A stretch of DNA of 64,000 nucleotides from Bacteroidaceae bacterium (GCA_017469925.1 JAFUFK010000026.1:1-64000), one strand, 5' to 3'; numbered from the stretch's first letter, positions 16,033-24,600 are shown. Made by a program: numbers and translations. Notes: generated by a model from the letters alone, not told the origin.

Positions 16033-17495
16033 AGCACGCGATATTGATAATGGCTCATCGGAACATCGAACACTTGAAGCGTTTGGTGGAATACTTCTCG
16101 TCAGATTGCGATGTCTTCATACACGTTGACAAGAAGAACCCTCTCGACGAGTCTTCCTTGGCTTGCCTTTCTGCATATAAGCAAGTAAAACTGGTTTCTC
16201 AAGAGTTTGATGTGAACTGGGGAGGAACAAGTGTGTTGGATTGTGAGATGTATCTTCTTCGCGTTGCCTTGCGTCAAAGTGATGCTGATTATTATCACTT
16301 AATCAGCGGACAGGATTATCCAGTTCGCCCCCTGAGTCAGTTTTTGGAAACATTCTCACGTGGAGAGGGCAAAGAATATATCCATTACACGAGAATTCCC
16401 AATCCTCGATGGGAAGGCAATACTTACCGCAGGCTACAATACTATTACCCGTACGACTATTCCGCAGATAAGGAACAACCAAAGAAATGGGTCAGGGAGC
16501 AACTTCGTATGCAGCATGCCAGAGGTATAAAGCGCCCTATTCCTGATGAGTTTGATAAGTTATATGGAAGTTCACAATGGTTCTCCATTACTCGTAAAGC
16601 GGTTACGGAACTTATCAAGTATACACAAGAGAATCCGTCGCTGTACCGAAAGATGTGGATGACATTTGCACCAGAAGAGTGTTATGTTGCTACCGTGTTG
16701 GTTAACCTTTTAGGAGAATCAAATATAGAACCGACTAATTATCGTTTTATCCGATGGCAGTTTGAGAATGGTAATCGTCCTGCTAATCTGGGGAGAGAAC
16801 ATTTTGGCTACCTACTGGAGCGGGAATATCTTCTTGCACGAAAGATTGATTTCCCATGCAGTACCCCGCTGATAGAGTTGATTGATAAGTATCTGTTAAA
16901 AGACTCAGCCATTCACGTGTTGCCCTCAGGCGGTTGGGAGTACGATGGATTCAAAAGGTACGAATATGAAGAGCCATTTTTCCGAATCGTCGTGCAACTT
17001 TGTCAGGAGCTTGGAATAAAAAGTGCAATAGATATGGGTTGCGGTGCGGGATTCTATGTTATGCAATGGCGGCGTATCGGACTTCCATTTGCAGGTTATG
17101 ATGCTAATCCCTACACCCCTATGCTGTCCTCTATACTGCTGCTCGAGGGCGATACTCCGTGTGGGGTTGCAGACATCACGGAGGATTTAGACATCGTATC
17201 ACCGTTCGAGTTGGTGGTATGCAAAGACGTATTGCCCTATATTCCCGAATCCTTGATGCCCAAGGCCATAAGGAATCTAATTGCAATGTCCTCCCACTTT
17301 ATCCTCGTTAGTTGGAAAAGGGAGTCGTCTGATGATGTCCCACAAGGCAATGCGTGGGACGAGGAGCGCATAACGCCTGAATTTGAGCAAGGCGGCTTCG
17401 TGAAGGAGAAGTACCTTACAACCCGGATGCAAATCATCTTGAAAAGAACGGATTGTTGCATTTATATGAAAGAAGGAACAAATATTATTAACTAA
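16029..17495 (+). CDS. GT14-like glycosyltransferase fused to a SAM methyltransferase
   Basis: A 488-residue two-domain protein. Residues about 3-285 match core-2/I-branching beta-1,6-N-acetylglucosaminyltransferases (GT14): AILIMAHRN, FIHVDKKN, WGGTSVLDCEMYLL, YYHLISGQDYPVRP and SSQWFSITRKAV. Residues about 315-472 are a class I methyltransferase with motif I IDMGCGAGF (334-342), YDAN (357-360) and VVCKDVLPYI (396-405). The fusion suggests one enzyme both adds and methylates a sugar, or that two steps of one modification are joined. Translation is coupled to the DUF4422 gene, and the next gene starts 13 bases after it. The GT14-methyltransferase order is uncommon as far as I know. Confidence 0.85.
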   Translation: MKHAILIMAHRNIEHLKRLVEYFSSDCDVFIHVDKKNPLDESSLACLSAYKQVKLVSQEFDVNWGGTSVLDCEMYLLRVALRQSDADYYHLISGQDYPVRPLSQFLETFSRGEGKEYIHYTRIPNPRWEGNTYRRLQYYYPYDYSADKEQPKKWVREQLRMQHARGIKRPIPDEFDKLYGSSQWFSITRKAVTELIKYTQENPSLYRKMWMTFAPEECYVATVLVNLLGESNIEPTNYRFIRWQFENGNRPANLGREHFGYLLEREYLLARKIDFPCSTPLIELIDKYLLKDSAIHVLPSGGWEYDGFKRYEYEEPFFRIVVQLCQELGIKSAIDMGCGAGFYVMQWRRIGLPFAGYDANPYTPMLSSILLLEGDTPCGVADITEDLDIVSPFELVVCKDVLPYIPESLMPKAIRNLIAMSSHFILVSWKRESSDDVPQGNAWDEERITPEFEQGGFVKEKYLTTRMQIILKRTDCCIYMKEGTNIIN

Positions 17496-17508
17496 AAAAC
17501 AATTAATT

Positions 17509-18285
17509 ATGAGTACAATTGAACAGTACAGCACAAGTAATGGTGGTGTTATGACTTCTACGTCAGTGAAAATCTACACACAAGAAGAGTATGAAGAAAT
17601 GCTCGCAGCCGGAACATGGACTGGCGGATATGTAGAAGGTATAGGGTATGTAATGGGGAGTTTGGATATTTATGGATCATTAATAGTCTCAGATATTGAA
17701 GGTTCCGAGGATTCATGGAACGATCCATTTGAAAATGAGGATGATTTTGACTGGTATAATGACGATGGTAACAATAGTTCTAATGCAAGTGGGAACCAAA
17801 CAGGGGGTGGTTCTGGCGGTGGTAATGGTACAGGTCAAGGCAATTCTGGCAATCAAGGAGAAAATGGTCAGGCACTTACTACAGAGCAAATAGTGAATCT
17901 TATTGATGCGGCTCGTAGTTATTTGGGGTGCAACGAGGATAACGCGGGGGATCAGATAGTTGCATGGTTGAACGTATTCGGATTAGGGGCAACATCTCCT
18001 ACACAATATGGCTGGTGTGCCGCTTTTGTATATGCGATGTTTCAAGAGGCCGGGCTTACGGGCTATAAATCAGCAAGAGTTTTAGATTGGAAAAACAATT
18101 GGGGTGAAAAGGTAACATCTCCTCAGGCAGGTGATGTGGCATTCTATCCTAATGTTAATCATATGGGGATTGTTATAGCCGTTGAAGGAAATAAAGTCAC
18201 AGTGATATCTGGTAATTTTTCCAATAGTGTAAAATTGGATAAAAAGTCTATTCCCTATTTTAGTGAATTTAGACGAGGAAAGTGA
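17509..18285 (+). CDS. CHAP/NlpC-type cell-wall amidohydrolase with unusual N-terminus
   Basis: A 258-residue protein with no ordinary signal peptide. Residues 1-65 are a novel region ending TWTGGYVEGIGYVMGSLDIY; 66-88 are strongly acidic; 89-120 are Gly/Asn/Ser-rich (flexible linker); about 125-255 form a CHAP/NlpC-P60 cysteine hydrolase with Cys170 (YGWCAAFVYAMF), His218 (NVNHMGIVIAV) and Asn236 (VISGNFSNS). Such domains cut peptidoglycan cross-links or amides. Being the third gene of the glycosyltransferase operon, with Asn/Ser/Gly linker residues available, it could be glycosylated and exported, possibly as an antibacterial effector. That function is a hypothesis; the catalytic domain is well supported. 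Confidence 0.75.
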   Translation: MSTIEQYSTSNGGVMTSTSVKIYTQEEYEEMLAAGTWTGGYVEGIGYVMGSLDIYGSLIVSDIEGSEDSWNDPFENEDDFDWYNDDGNNSSNASGNQTGGGSGGGNGTGQGNSGNQGENGQALTTEQIVNLIDAARSYLGCNEDNAGDQIVAWLNVFGLGATSPTQYGWCAAFVYAMFQEAGLTGYKSARVLDWKNNWGEKVTSPQAGDVAFYPNVNHMGIVIAVEGNKVTVISGNFSNSVKLDKKSIPYFSEFRRGK

Positions 18286-18313
18286 CCTGTGAGAAAATAA
18301 AGCGTCATTAAAA

Positions 18314-18345
18314 GTTGTTTATAAGAGTGAATAAATGTATTTTTG
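18314..18345 (+). promoter_or_regulatory. promoter before the EreA-like gene
   Basis: GTTG (18314-18317), 20 bases, then TATTTTTG (18338-18345), close to the Bacteroidetes consensus. The next gene starts at 18367, so the second half of the accessory block has its own transcript. Confidence 0.55.
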
Positions 18346-18366
18346 TAGCGTAAAAGTGCTAATAAG

Positions 18367-19134
18367 ATGAAAAAACGATTTGCAAAATTATGGGTATTTG
18401 TCTTGGCTTTTGTAATGTGTGCAATGACGCCGTTGCAGATTGGTGCTAAGAAGGTAGAGAATGGTGAAGGGAACCTGTTCTATACATTCCCTAATGGCCT
18501 CATGATAGATTCTATGTTGGCAGATATACGGACGGAAAGTATCTTGACGGTGTTTGTTGATATGCACGCCATGGCAGGTTCGCTCTGTAATAGATATATT
18601 CAGGGCGACGGGAGCGTTCCCTCGTCAAGCATCGACTTCTGTGCCTTTGGCACGTGTCATGAGATAAAAGATGTTGCAGCCTTTAAAGCCTTCATCGAGG
18701 GCTTGAAAGCGTATAACGACACTTGCAGTGTGAAGGTGAAGCTCTACGGAATAGATTGTTCCACCTCTCCTTCATCGTGGTGCCCAGAACTTAATCGTGT
18801 GCCGGATTACAAAGCGACAACCCTGCCTGATTCGCTGGAACGCTATTGCCTGGATGAGGAAATCAATATCTATCAGCAAGCCAAGAGAACGGTTAAAATG
18901 ATGGAGAAGGAACGGAAGCGCTTTGGCCTGCTACTGGGCGAGGATTATCTTATTTGGCTTCGATACATCAAGGCATTGAGTAAGAAGTCGGCAACGCTTT
19001 CGTATCGTTTTGATGCAGAAAAGATTGACAAACTCCTTGCTGACGACTATCGTTGGCTGAACAAACGAGTGCCGGGCAGAAAGGTGGTTGTCTGCTCGTC
19101 TAACTTCAAATCGGTAATAGAGCCAGAACATTGA
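18367..19134 (+). CDS. secreted erythromycin-esterase-like protein
   Basis: A 255-residue exported protein (signal peptide about 1-27). Segments MHAMAGSLCNRYIQGDG, FKAFIEGLKAYND and VKLYGIDCS follow the order of the EreA/EreB fold (catalytic His/Glu helix, WlReyN-type helix, strand with GFD). It is shorter than the family's usual about 400 residues and lacks several of its conserved positions, so it is probably a diverged or degenerate member, not a macrolide esterase. Two Cys pairs may form disulfides. Function unknown. Confidence 0.5.
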   Translation: MKKRFAKLWVFVLAFVMCAMTPLQIGAKKVENGEGNLFYTFPNGLMIDSMLADIRTESILTVFVDMHAMAGSLCNRYIQGDGSVPSSSIDFCAFGTCHEIKDVAAFKAFIEGLKAYNDTCSVKVKLYGIDCSTSPSSWCPELNRVPDYKATTLPDSLERYCLDEEINIYQQAKRTVKMMEKERKRFGLLLGEDYLIWLRYIKALSKKSATLSYRFDAEKIDKLLADDYRWLNKRVPGRKVVVCSSNFKSVIEPEH

Positions 19135-19180
19135 AGGTGCTTCCCTTTTTCGAGTACAGGTATCCCAAAAGAGTTTTGAA

Positions 19181-20089
19181 ATGGATAGATGCAAACTGAA
19201 GAAGTCGGTTGTTATAGCCCTTATCACGGAGATTTGGTTCGTGATATTCTGCTTTGTGGCGGGCTTCCACCCCGCCATCGTGGCTCACCTGTCCCTGATG
19301 CTCGTGGCGGCCCTGACGGCATACGTGGGCCTGACGCGATACAGGGGCGATAGCATTGTGTGGCGCTTCCTCCATCTGCTGGCGATTTCCTTTGTGCTTT
19401 CTTTTCTCCTGACGGGTGTGTATTGGAAGGCCAGGTCCATTCCTTCCTCAGATTCTATCTTTGATTGGCTATGCTCTGTGCTGTTTAATCAGCTGCTCCT
19501 TTGGCCTATGATGGGCGGCATGTTTTGGGCGGCCATAGCCATTGTGCCCTGTTTGCTGACGGCCGTACTGCTGCACTACGGGAAAGAAGATGGTAAGGCT
19601 GTCGGGCAACGGAAAATGAGTACTGCCGCAAAGGTCGGAATAGGAGTCGTCTTGATATTGGCAGGCATATTTGCCGTTACTGGCCTTAAGTTCCAGTTTG
19701 GCAAGGGCCCTTCGCATTACAGAGTGGATGCCGTGCACTTGGAGAAAGACTTACAGGCAGACAGTTTACAACCCGATTCGAGTCATTATCGGATAACCTA
19801 CGAGGCCACTACCGCCAATCTCATCCGAGGCTATCATGGAACGCCATGGAGTCATGGTTGCGCTGACAGCGTGGTGGAGATTAGATTTGAAAGTCGGGCA
19901 CATAAGTGTTTGAATGAGTTTATTACCCCCGATATAGAACATTTACGGCATCTTCTGCAGCATGGCGAACGTGCGGGCTTTGCTGGTGGGGATGCTACTG
20001 TCATTGTCCTGCCGAAGAACATCCCTCAGCCCCGATATGTTATTGTCAGGTTTCCTGACAGGGAGATTTGTGACACATTGATACAATAA
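19181..20089 (+). CDS. integral membrane protein of unknown function
   Basis: A 302-residue protein: four to five hydrophobic segments in the first 185 residues (about 10-27, 33-51, 63-82, 98-130, 148-168) and a soluble C-terminal domain (about 175-302) with alternating strands (YRITYEATTANLI, VVEIRFES, RYVIVRF). I recognise no family. It lies between two secreted-protein genes of the accessory block, so it could be an envelope partner or an immunity protein for the hydrolase at 17509; no direct evidence. Confidence 0.6.
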   Translation: MDRCKLKKSVVIALITEIWFVIFCFVAGFHPAIVAHLSLMLVAALTAYVGLTRYRGDSIVWRFLHLLAISFVLSFLLTGVYWKARSIPSSDSIFDWLCSVLFNQLLLWPMMGGMFWAAIAIVPCLLTAVLLHYGKEDGKAVGQRKMSTAAKVGIGVVLILAGIFAVTGLKFQFGKGPSHYRVDAVHLEKDLQADSLQPDSSHYRITYEATTANLIRGYHGTPWSHGCADSVVEIRFESRAHKCLNEFITPDIEHLRHLLQHGERAGFAGGDATVIVLPKNIPQPRYVIVRFPDREICDTLIQ

Positions 20090-20109
20090 TACAATAATAC
20101 AATACTACA

Positions 20110-20811
20110 ATGAAAAGGCTCTTGCTTATAGTTACTACTCTTATTCCTATTTTGCCTTGCTTTTCTCAAGGCTTTACACGGGCGGATGAACTTCAGCAAG
20201 CGTATGAGAAACTGACGGGCAACCATTCGGTGGAAAACCAACAAGCGTTCTTCGATGCTTTCCCCAGAAACGCATCCGAGTTCCAGACCTTGTGTGTGGT
20301 AGATGCTGAGTCTCGCAATGCGGATGTGTTTGCCTATCTGAATCAATTTGAGCGTCTGACGGAAATACCTGATAGCATTATGTGTGTAAGATTGCTCAAC
20401 ATCGCGATAGGGCTAAACTACGACGCTGACGGGCCAAACTTCTTTCAGTCTCTTCTCCATCGGGCAATGGGTTGTCAGACCTGTGCCTTGCGTCATGGGG
20501 GAGGGGACGCAGGTATAGCCGCAAGGAAAGACCACATTCCCAGCATTATGTTCTACCTCTTGGATGGAATCCCCGTGGCAGACCAATTCCGTTTCTGGCA
20601 ATTCTATTGGTCGTCGCTATACTTCGAGGAAGATGGTGGCGGTGTGGACGATTCGCACAATCAGGAACTGGCCCGCATGATTGGCTTGTGCCAGAATCGT
20701 GGGGCATGCTCTGTCAAGGTGGTAACGGATGCCTTTACCTATTTTAACGGAGGTGTTTCTATGGGAATAGGGGAATATAAACCTTCTTTCTGGAATATTA
20801 ATGACTTATAA
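20110..20811 (+). CDS. secreted protein of unknown function
   Basis: A 233-residue exported protein (signal peptide about 1-20, PILPCFSQ). The mature part is helical and acidic, with Cys residues at CQTCAL and in the C-terminal third. I recognise no family. Three copies of AATACAAT-like repeats lie directly upstream (20084-20110) in place of a clear ribosome site. It is 20 bases after the membrane protein gene. Confidence 0.6.
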   Translation: MKRLLLIVTTLIPILPCFSQGFTRADELQQAYEKLTGNHSVENQQAFFDAFPRNASEFQTLCVVDAESRNADVFAYLNQFERLTEIPDSIMCVRLLNIAIGLNYDADGPNFFQSLLHRAMGCQTCALRHGGGDAGIAARKDHIPSIMFYLLDGIPVADQFRFWQFYWSSLYFEEDGGGVDDSHNQELARMIGLCQNRGACSVKVVTDAFTYFNGGVSMGIGEYKPSFWNINDL

Positions 20812-20822
20812 AAGTGAAAAGT

Positions 20823-21488
20823 ATGAAAAGGAGCATGGCAAAATCGGGGGCACTGGCGCTTGTGGCCGTGACCTTGCTGACGGCTTTCGTGAGTTGTAAG
20901 GGCGAGAAACGGACAGGGACGGAGGAGTCCTTATCACAGAAGGATACCTTGGAGAGAAACTGCGATAATCCCGCAGACAGGGATTCCAGTAATTTGAAGG
21001 TCAGCGAAGAGGCAGACCCTGCCGACCGTGTACACGACATTTATGCCCGGATTATTGCCAATGGGCGAGACTCGGTGGAGTCGGGTGCGCTGTCGTATGA
21101 CAGTCGATTGTTCGATACGCGCGACTATCTGTCGGCGGACTACTACCGATGGTACAAAAAAGTGGAGGATTACGACAACGCGAAGGACAATGAGGGTTGG
21201 CGTTTCTTTAACTATGACCACTGGGGTACACAGACGGAGTACAACTGCATCACGAAGGCAGGGGTTGCCCAGACGGAGAGCCTGCCCGACGGACGTGTCC
21301 AGGTTCGTGTAGAACTGGAGTGCGCATCGTATAACATAGGGGAGAAGACTCCCTCCTACACTGCTCCCGAGGTCGTAACCCTGATTCTCGTTAGGGACCA
21401 GCCGGACGGTTGGTATGTCGATGACTTCTTGGATAAGGATGGTGGCAGCGAGAAGGAGAGGATGAAAGAGTATCTCAAGAAGGAATAG
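20823..21488 (+). CDS. lipoprotein, DUF3828-like
   Basis: About 221 residues with a lipobox (LLTAFVSC) and a short polar linker. The C-terminal half (about 80-215: YYRWYKKVEDYDNAKDN, then YNIGEKTPSY and VTLILVRDQPDGWYVDDF) has the NTF2-like layout of DUF3828-type lipoproteins. I chose the ATG at 20823 over the GTG nine bases upstream because it gives a standard lipoprotein signal. It is the last gene of the block and 12 bases after the secreted protein gene. Function unknown. Confidence 0.6.
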   Translation: MKRSMAKSGALALVAVTLLTAFVSCKGEKRTGTEESLSQKDTLERNCDNPADRDSSNLKVSEEADPADRVHDIYARIIANGRDSVESGALSYDSRLFDTRDYLSADYYRWYKKVEDYDNAKDNEGWRFFNYDHWGTQTEYNCITKAGVAQTESLPDGRVQVRVELECASYNIGEKTPSYTAPEVVTLILVRDQPDGWYVDDFLDKDGGSEKERMKEYLKKE

Positions 21489-21503
21489 CGTTATTCCCCA
21501 TTT

Positions 21504-22931
21504 CTACAGCCCAAGACAGTCGCCCATAGCGTCCTCGATTTTGCGGACACGGTACCAGACGGTCTGGTGCGGCACGTCCATGAGGTTCTCTATCTGTGGA
21601 TTCGTCATGCCAATCTTCAGCAGGTAGCATGTGCGTAGGGTGGGTTCGCTCAGTCGCTTGATGCGTTCCTGCACGTTATCCTTGAAGTCGGGATACATTG
21701 CATCGACGGCAGCGAACAGCCGTTTCCAGTCGTCCTGCGTCAGAGTGCAACGGCCCTCGGAAGCCTTCCGGAACTGGCGGATGGTCGTTTCGGCGTTGGT
21801 CGTGGCATGGTCCATCAGGGCATGTCGCATCAGTTCGCGGTTCTGGGCTGTCCGTGTCTGTAGGGCCTCTTCCGTTTCCCTGATTATTCGTTCCTTGGCG
21901 ATGATGTCCTCCAGTAGTTTCTTCTTTCGGCGGTAATGATAGACGCATCCCAGCAGCAACAGGATGGCAAAGCCCAGACTGCCCAACATGATAGCTTGCT
22001 TCAGACGCTCCGAACGGTGCATGAGCATGTCCTCCCGCTCGCGGTCTCGTTCGTAGAGGAACTGTCCACGGGCGTTTGCCGTCTGCTCGAATTGTCGTTC
22101 GACCATGACGGAGTCGTTCGTTCGCATGAAGGCCCGCGCGTATCGCAGGGCCAGCAAGGTGTCGCCTTGCATGTCGTAAAGTTGCATGAGCAGGGCAGCG
22201 GCATTGCTCTTGCGGGTCATCGACGGGTCGTCGTCGAAGGTCTTCCGCAGGTGGGCAATGGCCGAGTCTTGTTGCCCGCGGAGACGGAAGTATATGCCCA
22301 TGGTGAGGTCGTAGTCGTTGGGGCGAAGCCGTGTGGGTATAGCCCTGAGCATCGTGGCGATGCTGTCGGCTCGCCTCCACTGGTTGCGGACGCTGTAGAT
22401 GGGGAGCATCTCTGACAGGATGCTGACGTTTTGTACGCTGCTTCGTTTGTCCACGATTTCCTCGTAGGCTCTGTCGGCATAGGGCATGCCTCGCACCGTG
22501 TCCTCCAGCAGGAAATAGGCCGAGGCCACATCCATCATATACCAGGCGCTGAGGCGGCCCGACTGTTGCGCCAATCGGTAACCTTGCAGGGCCGTGTGCA
22601 GGGATTCTTCGTAGTTGAATTGTGCGCCATAGAGATAACAAAGTTGTGAGCAGCACCGCATCCACAGGGCTGTGTCGGTGCTCTCTCCCCGTTCGGCCAG
22701 GTTGGCAGCCTTCAGGAAGTTGGTTACGGCCCGTGGGCTATCGTGTCGGTTGCGGTACGTGCAGGCCAGGTTGTAGTAGGCTTGCATTCGTTCGTCGGCT
22801 GTTCCGTGCTTCTCGTAGTAGGCTACGGCATATTTGGCCGAGTCGGTGCTGGGGAGTGGTGCGGCCACGCCGCAGAGTGAGCAGGTTAGCAAGGTGATAA
22901 GTGTCGGCAGTATTCTTCTCCGCATAGGCAT
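21504..22931 (-). CDS. TPR-transmembrane-HTH regulator
   Basis: A 475-residue protein of a Bacteroidetes type with an exported sensor and a cytoplasmic DNA-binding tail: signal peptide (about 1-23), TPR repeats (about 25-290), one membrane helix (about 310-332, IMLGSLGFAILLLLGCVY), a coiled coil (about 335-385) and a C-terminal LuxR-like HTH (about 430-470, LKIGMTNPQIENLMDVPHQT). It should respond to an envelope or periplasmic signal. It is divergent from the 23134 gene, and a 16-bp palindrome overlaps its own promoter, so autoregulation and control of the divergent gene are likely. Target unknown. Confidence 0.85.
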   Translation of the reverse strand: MPMRRRILPTLITLLTCSLCGVAAPLPSTDSAKYAVAYYEKHGTADERMQAYYNLACTYRNRHDSPRAVTNFLKAANLAERGESTDTALWMRCCSQLCYLYGAQFNYEESLHTALQGYRLAQQSGRLSAWYMMDVASAYFLLEDTVRGMPYADRAYEEIVDKRSSVQNVSILSEMLPIYSVRNQWRRADSIATMLRAIPTRLRPNDYDLTMGIYFRLRGQQDSAIAHLRKTFDDDPSMTRKSNAAALLMQLYDMQGDTLLALRYARAFMRTNDSVMVERQFEQTANARGQFLYERDREREDMLMHRSERLKQAIMLGSLGFAILLLLGCVYHYRRKKKLLEDIIAKERIIRETEEALQTRTAQNRELMRHALMDHATTNAETTIRQFRKASEGRCTLTQDDWKRLFAAVDAMYPDFKDNVQERIKRLSEPTLRTCYLLKIGMTNPQIENLMDVPHQTVWYRVRKIEDAMGDCLGL

Positions 22932-22953
22932 TACTTAGACGTTCTTTCAAGTG

Positions 22954-22985
22954 CAAATTTACCAATAAAGGCCAGTTTGGCCAAA
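22954..22985 (-). promoter_or_regulatory. promoter of the TPR-HTH regulator
   Basis: On the minus strand TTTG (22985-22982), 20 bases, TAAATTTG (22961-22954): an exact consensus promoter. The -33 box lies inside the palindrome at 22973-22988. Confidence 0.7.
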
Positions 22986-22988
22986 CTG
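22973..22988. promoter_or_regulatory. 16-bp palindrome, candidate operator
   Basis: CAGTTTGGCCAAACTG is a perfect palindrome overlapping the -33 box of the TPR-HTH regulator promoter; a bound dimer would block it. Confidence 0.6.
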
Positions 22989-22996
22989 CTACCTCT

Positions 22997-23076
22997 GCAA
23001 ATGCGTCCAAAGTTGTCCCAAAATGGCCAAAATGGGGCAAAAAAGTGTGAAATGGGACATATTGGGACGCATTTTC
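22997..23076. promoter_or_regulatory. 24-bp imperfect inverted repeat in the divergent promoter region
   Basis: Left arm 22997-23020 and right arm 23053-23076 are reverse complements with a few mismatches (cores GCGTCCAAAGTTGTCCCA and TGGGACATATTGGGACGC). Thirty-two bases lie between, with further GGCCA and TGGGGCA half-sites. Probably a two-site operator for the gene at 23134. Confidence 0.5.
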
Positions 23077-23077
23077 C

Positions 23078-23108
23078 TTTGGCCGGAACTCCATTTGCCG
23101 TAACTTTG
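23078..23108 (+). promoter_or_regulatory. promoter of the secreted helical-repeat protein gene
   Basis: TTTG (23078-23081), 19 bases, TAACTTTG (23101-23108): full consensus. The right arm of the inverted repeat ends next to the -33 box. Confidence 0.7.
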
Positions 23109-23133
23109 CAGCAACATAAAACAATGAATGCGC

Positions 23134-24600
23134 ATGAAAAGAAATCTGTTTACACTGGTTATACTCTTGGTGAGCCTGACTGGCCAGGCACAACTCTCCG
23201 GACTGACGAGGGTTGAGGCCCTGCCCGCACTGGTCGATGCCGACGGACAGGAGATAGGGCACGTGATGGTGAAGGCCGACGAAACGATAGACGTGTCAGC
23301 CCGTTTCGTGAATGTGGACGAGCGGGTAACCCTTCTTGAACTTACGCTTACGGCTCGGAAGGATGTGGAAAATCCCCACGTGCTGTTAGCCTTTGCCCAT
23401 GTAGAGAAGCCTACGTGGTGGATGATGCCTGCTACACGCTATAACGGACAGGACGGGAACTGCGAACTTCAAGTGGTGGATGGGAAACCCGTCAGGCAGT
23501 TAGGAATTTACTCTTACCAACGGATGAGCATCCTGGGGGCGGGTTATACGGAAGGAATAAAGAATGCCGTGGGCACGTGGACAGACGAGCCCTGTTCCTC
23601 AAGCGTATTCGTGGCAAGCGATGCCGCTCTGCATTGCCTGGCTTGGCCCGAGCAAGACAACCCCTTAGGCTCTCGTCCTTGGATGATAGGGGACAGCCTG
23701 TTTACTCCCAAGGCGAACATCGCATTGAAGCGGGGCGAACAGAAAGTGTTGCGCATGTATATCTGTGCAATTCCCGCCGAACCTAACCGTGCGGCCATGG
23801 GGCATTTCTTGCGCTCGGTATGGAAGCATGCAAAGGGGACCAAACACTCGAAACCAAGCGGGGAGAGACCGTGGGAAAGTGACAAACCGGCCTTGAAGGC
23901 TGCGCTGGATTCGCTGGACCAGTTGCTTCTGCAAGATTGGAAATCCCTTGAACCTCGCGACCTGTCTGACATGGCGGTGGGATTATTTAGGGCCAGCAAA
24001 CTGATAGCCCAACGTCCGGAGTATCGCGAGGTTGCCCTCGACATCAGCCGCCATCTGATAGATGAGCAATACGGCGATGGCGTATGGGGGCAAGAGGGTG
24101 GCTATTATGTGCCAGTCCTTTTGTCGGCCTACGAGGCTACGCGGGATGAAACCTTCCTGCAAGCAGCCCTGAAAGGCTATGATCCTTATATGAAGGAGAT
24201 GAGGGTGGGCAAAATCTCGTCGCGAGCAACGGGTGATTGTTGGTGGTGGGGCAGGGTGGAACGCGATTCAGCCTATCCTCTGCTGCAAGCGGCCCTATGG
24301 CTACATCGACTGATGGGTGAAGCGTCTTACCTGACGGATGCCGTACTGGTCTCTAACTTCTTGAGTACGTGGCTTTGGCATTATGGCGAGGGGGGCGGTT
24401 TGAGCAGAAGGTCTCCGTCTTCTCCCCAGTTCGATACCGAGGCCTGTCGCTGGATTCCCGAATGGTTAGAGCTGGCTCGACTGACGGGCGACAACCAGTG
24501 GCAAGAAAAAGCCGAAGCCATTTGGGAGGCTTCGGCAAGGATTACTCCACGCGAGGGGATGGCGTGGCCTGTCCGGCTCCACTTAGCGTGTTCCCAATAA
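23134..24600 (+). CDS. secreted helical-barrel protein, possible glycan-active enzyme
   Basis: About 488 residues with a signal peptide (about 1-18, LLVSLTGQAQ). A beta-rich domain comes first (about 20-240). From about 270 the sequence has repeated helix pairs with aromatic and acidic residues (YGDGVWGQEGGYYVPVLLSAY, TGDCWWWGRVERDSAYPLLQ, FDTEACRWIPEWLELARLT), the style of alpha/alpha-barrel glycoside hydrolases or lyases. No specific family could be named. It is the only gene driven by the divergent promoter, and its last 18 bases overlap the convergent HAD gene. Confidence 0.65.
   Translation: MKRNLFTLVILLVSLTGQAQLSGLTRVEALPALVDADGQEIGHVMVKADETIDVSARFVNVDERVTLLELTLTARKDVENPHVLLAFAHVEKPTWWMMPATRYNGQDGNCELQVVDGKPVRQLGIYSYQRMSILGAGYTEGIKNAVGTWTDEPCSSSVFVASDAALHCLAWPEQDNPLGSRPWMIGDSLFTPKANIALKRGEQKVLRMYICAIPAEPNRAAMGHFLRSVWKHAKGTKHSKPSGERPWESDKPALKAALDSLDQLLLQDWKSLEPRDLSDMAVGLFRASKLIAQRPEYREVALDISRHLIDEQYGDGVWGQEGGYYVPVLLSAYEATRDETFLQAALKGYDPYMKEMRVGKISSRATGDCWWWGRVERDSAYPLLQAALWLHRLMGEASYLTDAVLVSNFLSTWLWHYGEGGGLSRRSPSSPQFDTEACRWIPEWLELARLTGDNQWQEKAEAIWEASARITPREGMAWPVRLHLACSQ

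Noticed and set aside
23544-24044. Minus-strand frame inside the helical-barrel gene
   Set aside because: A shadow of the plus-strand coding sequence with no start signal.
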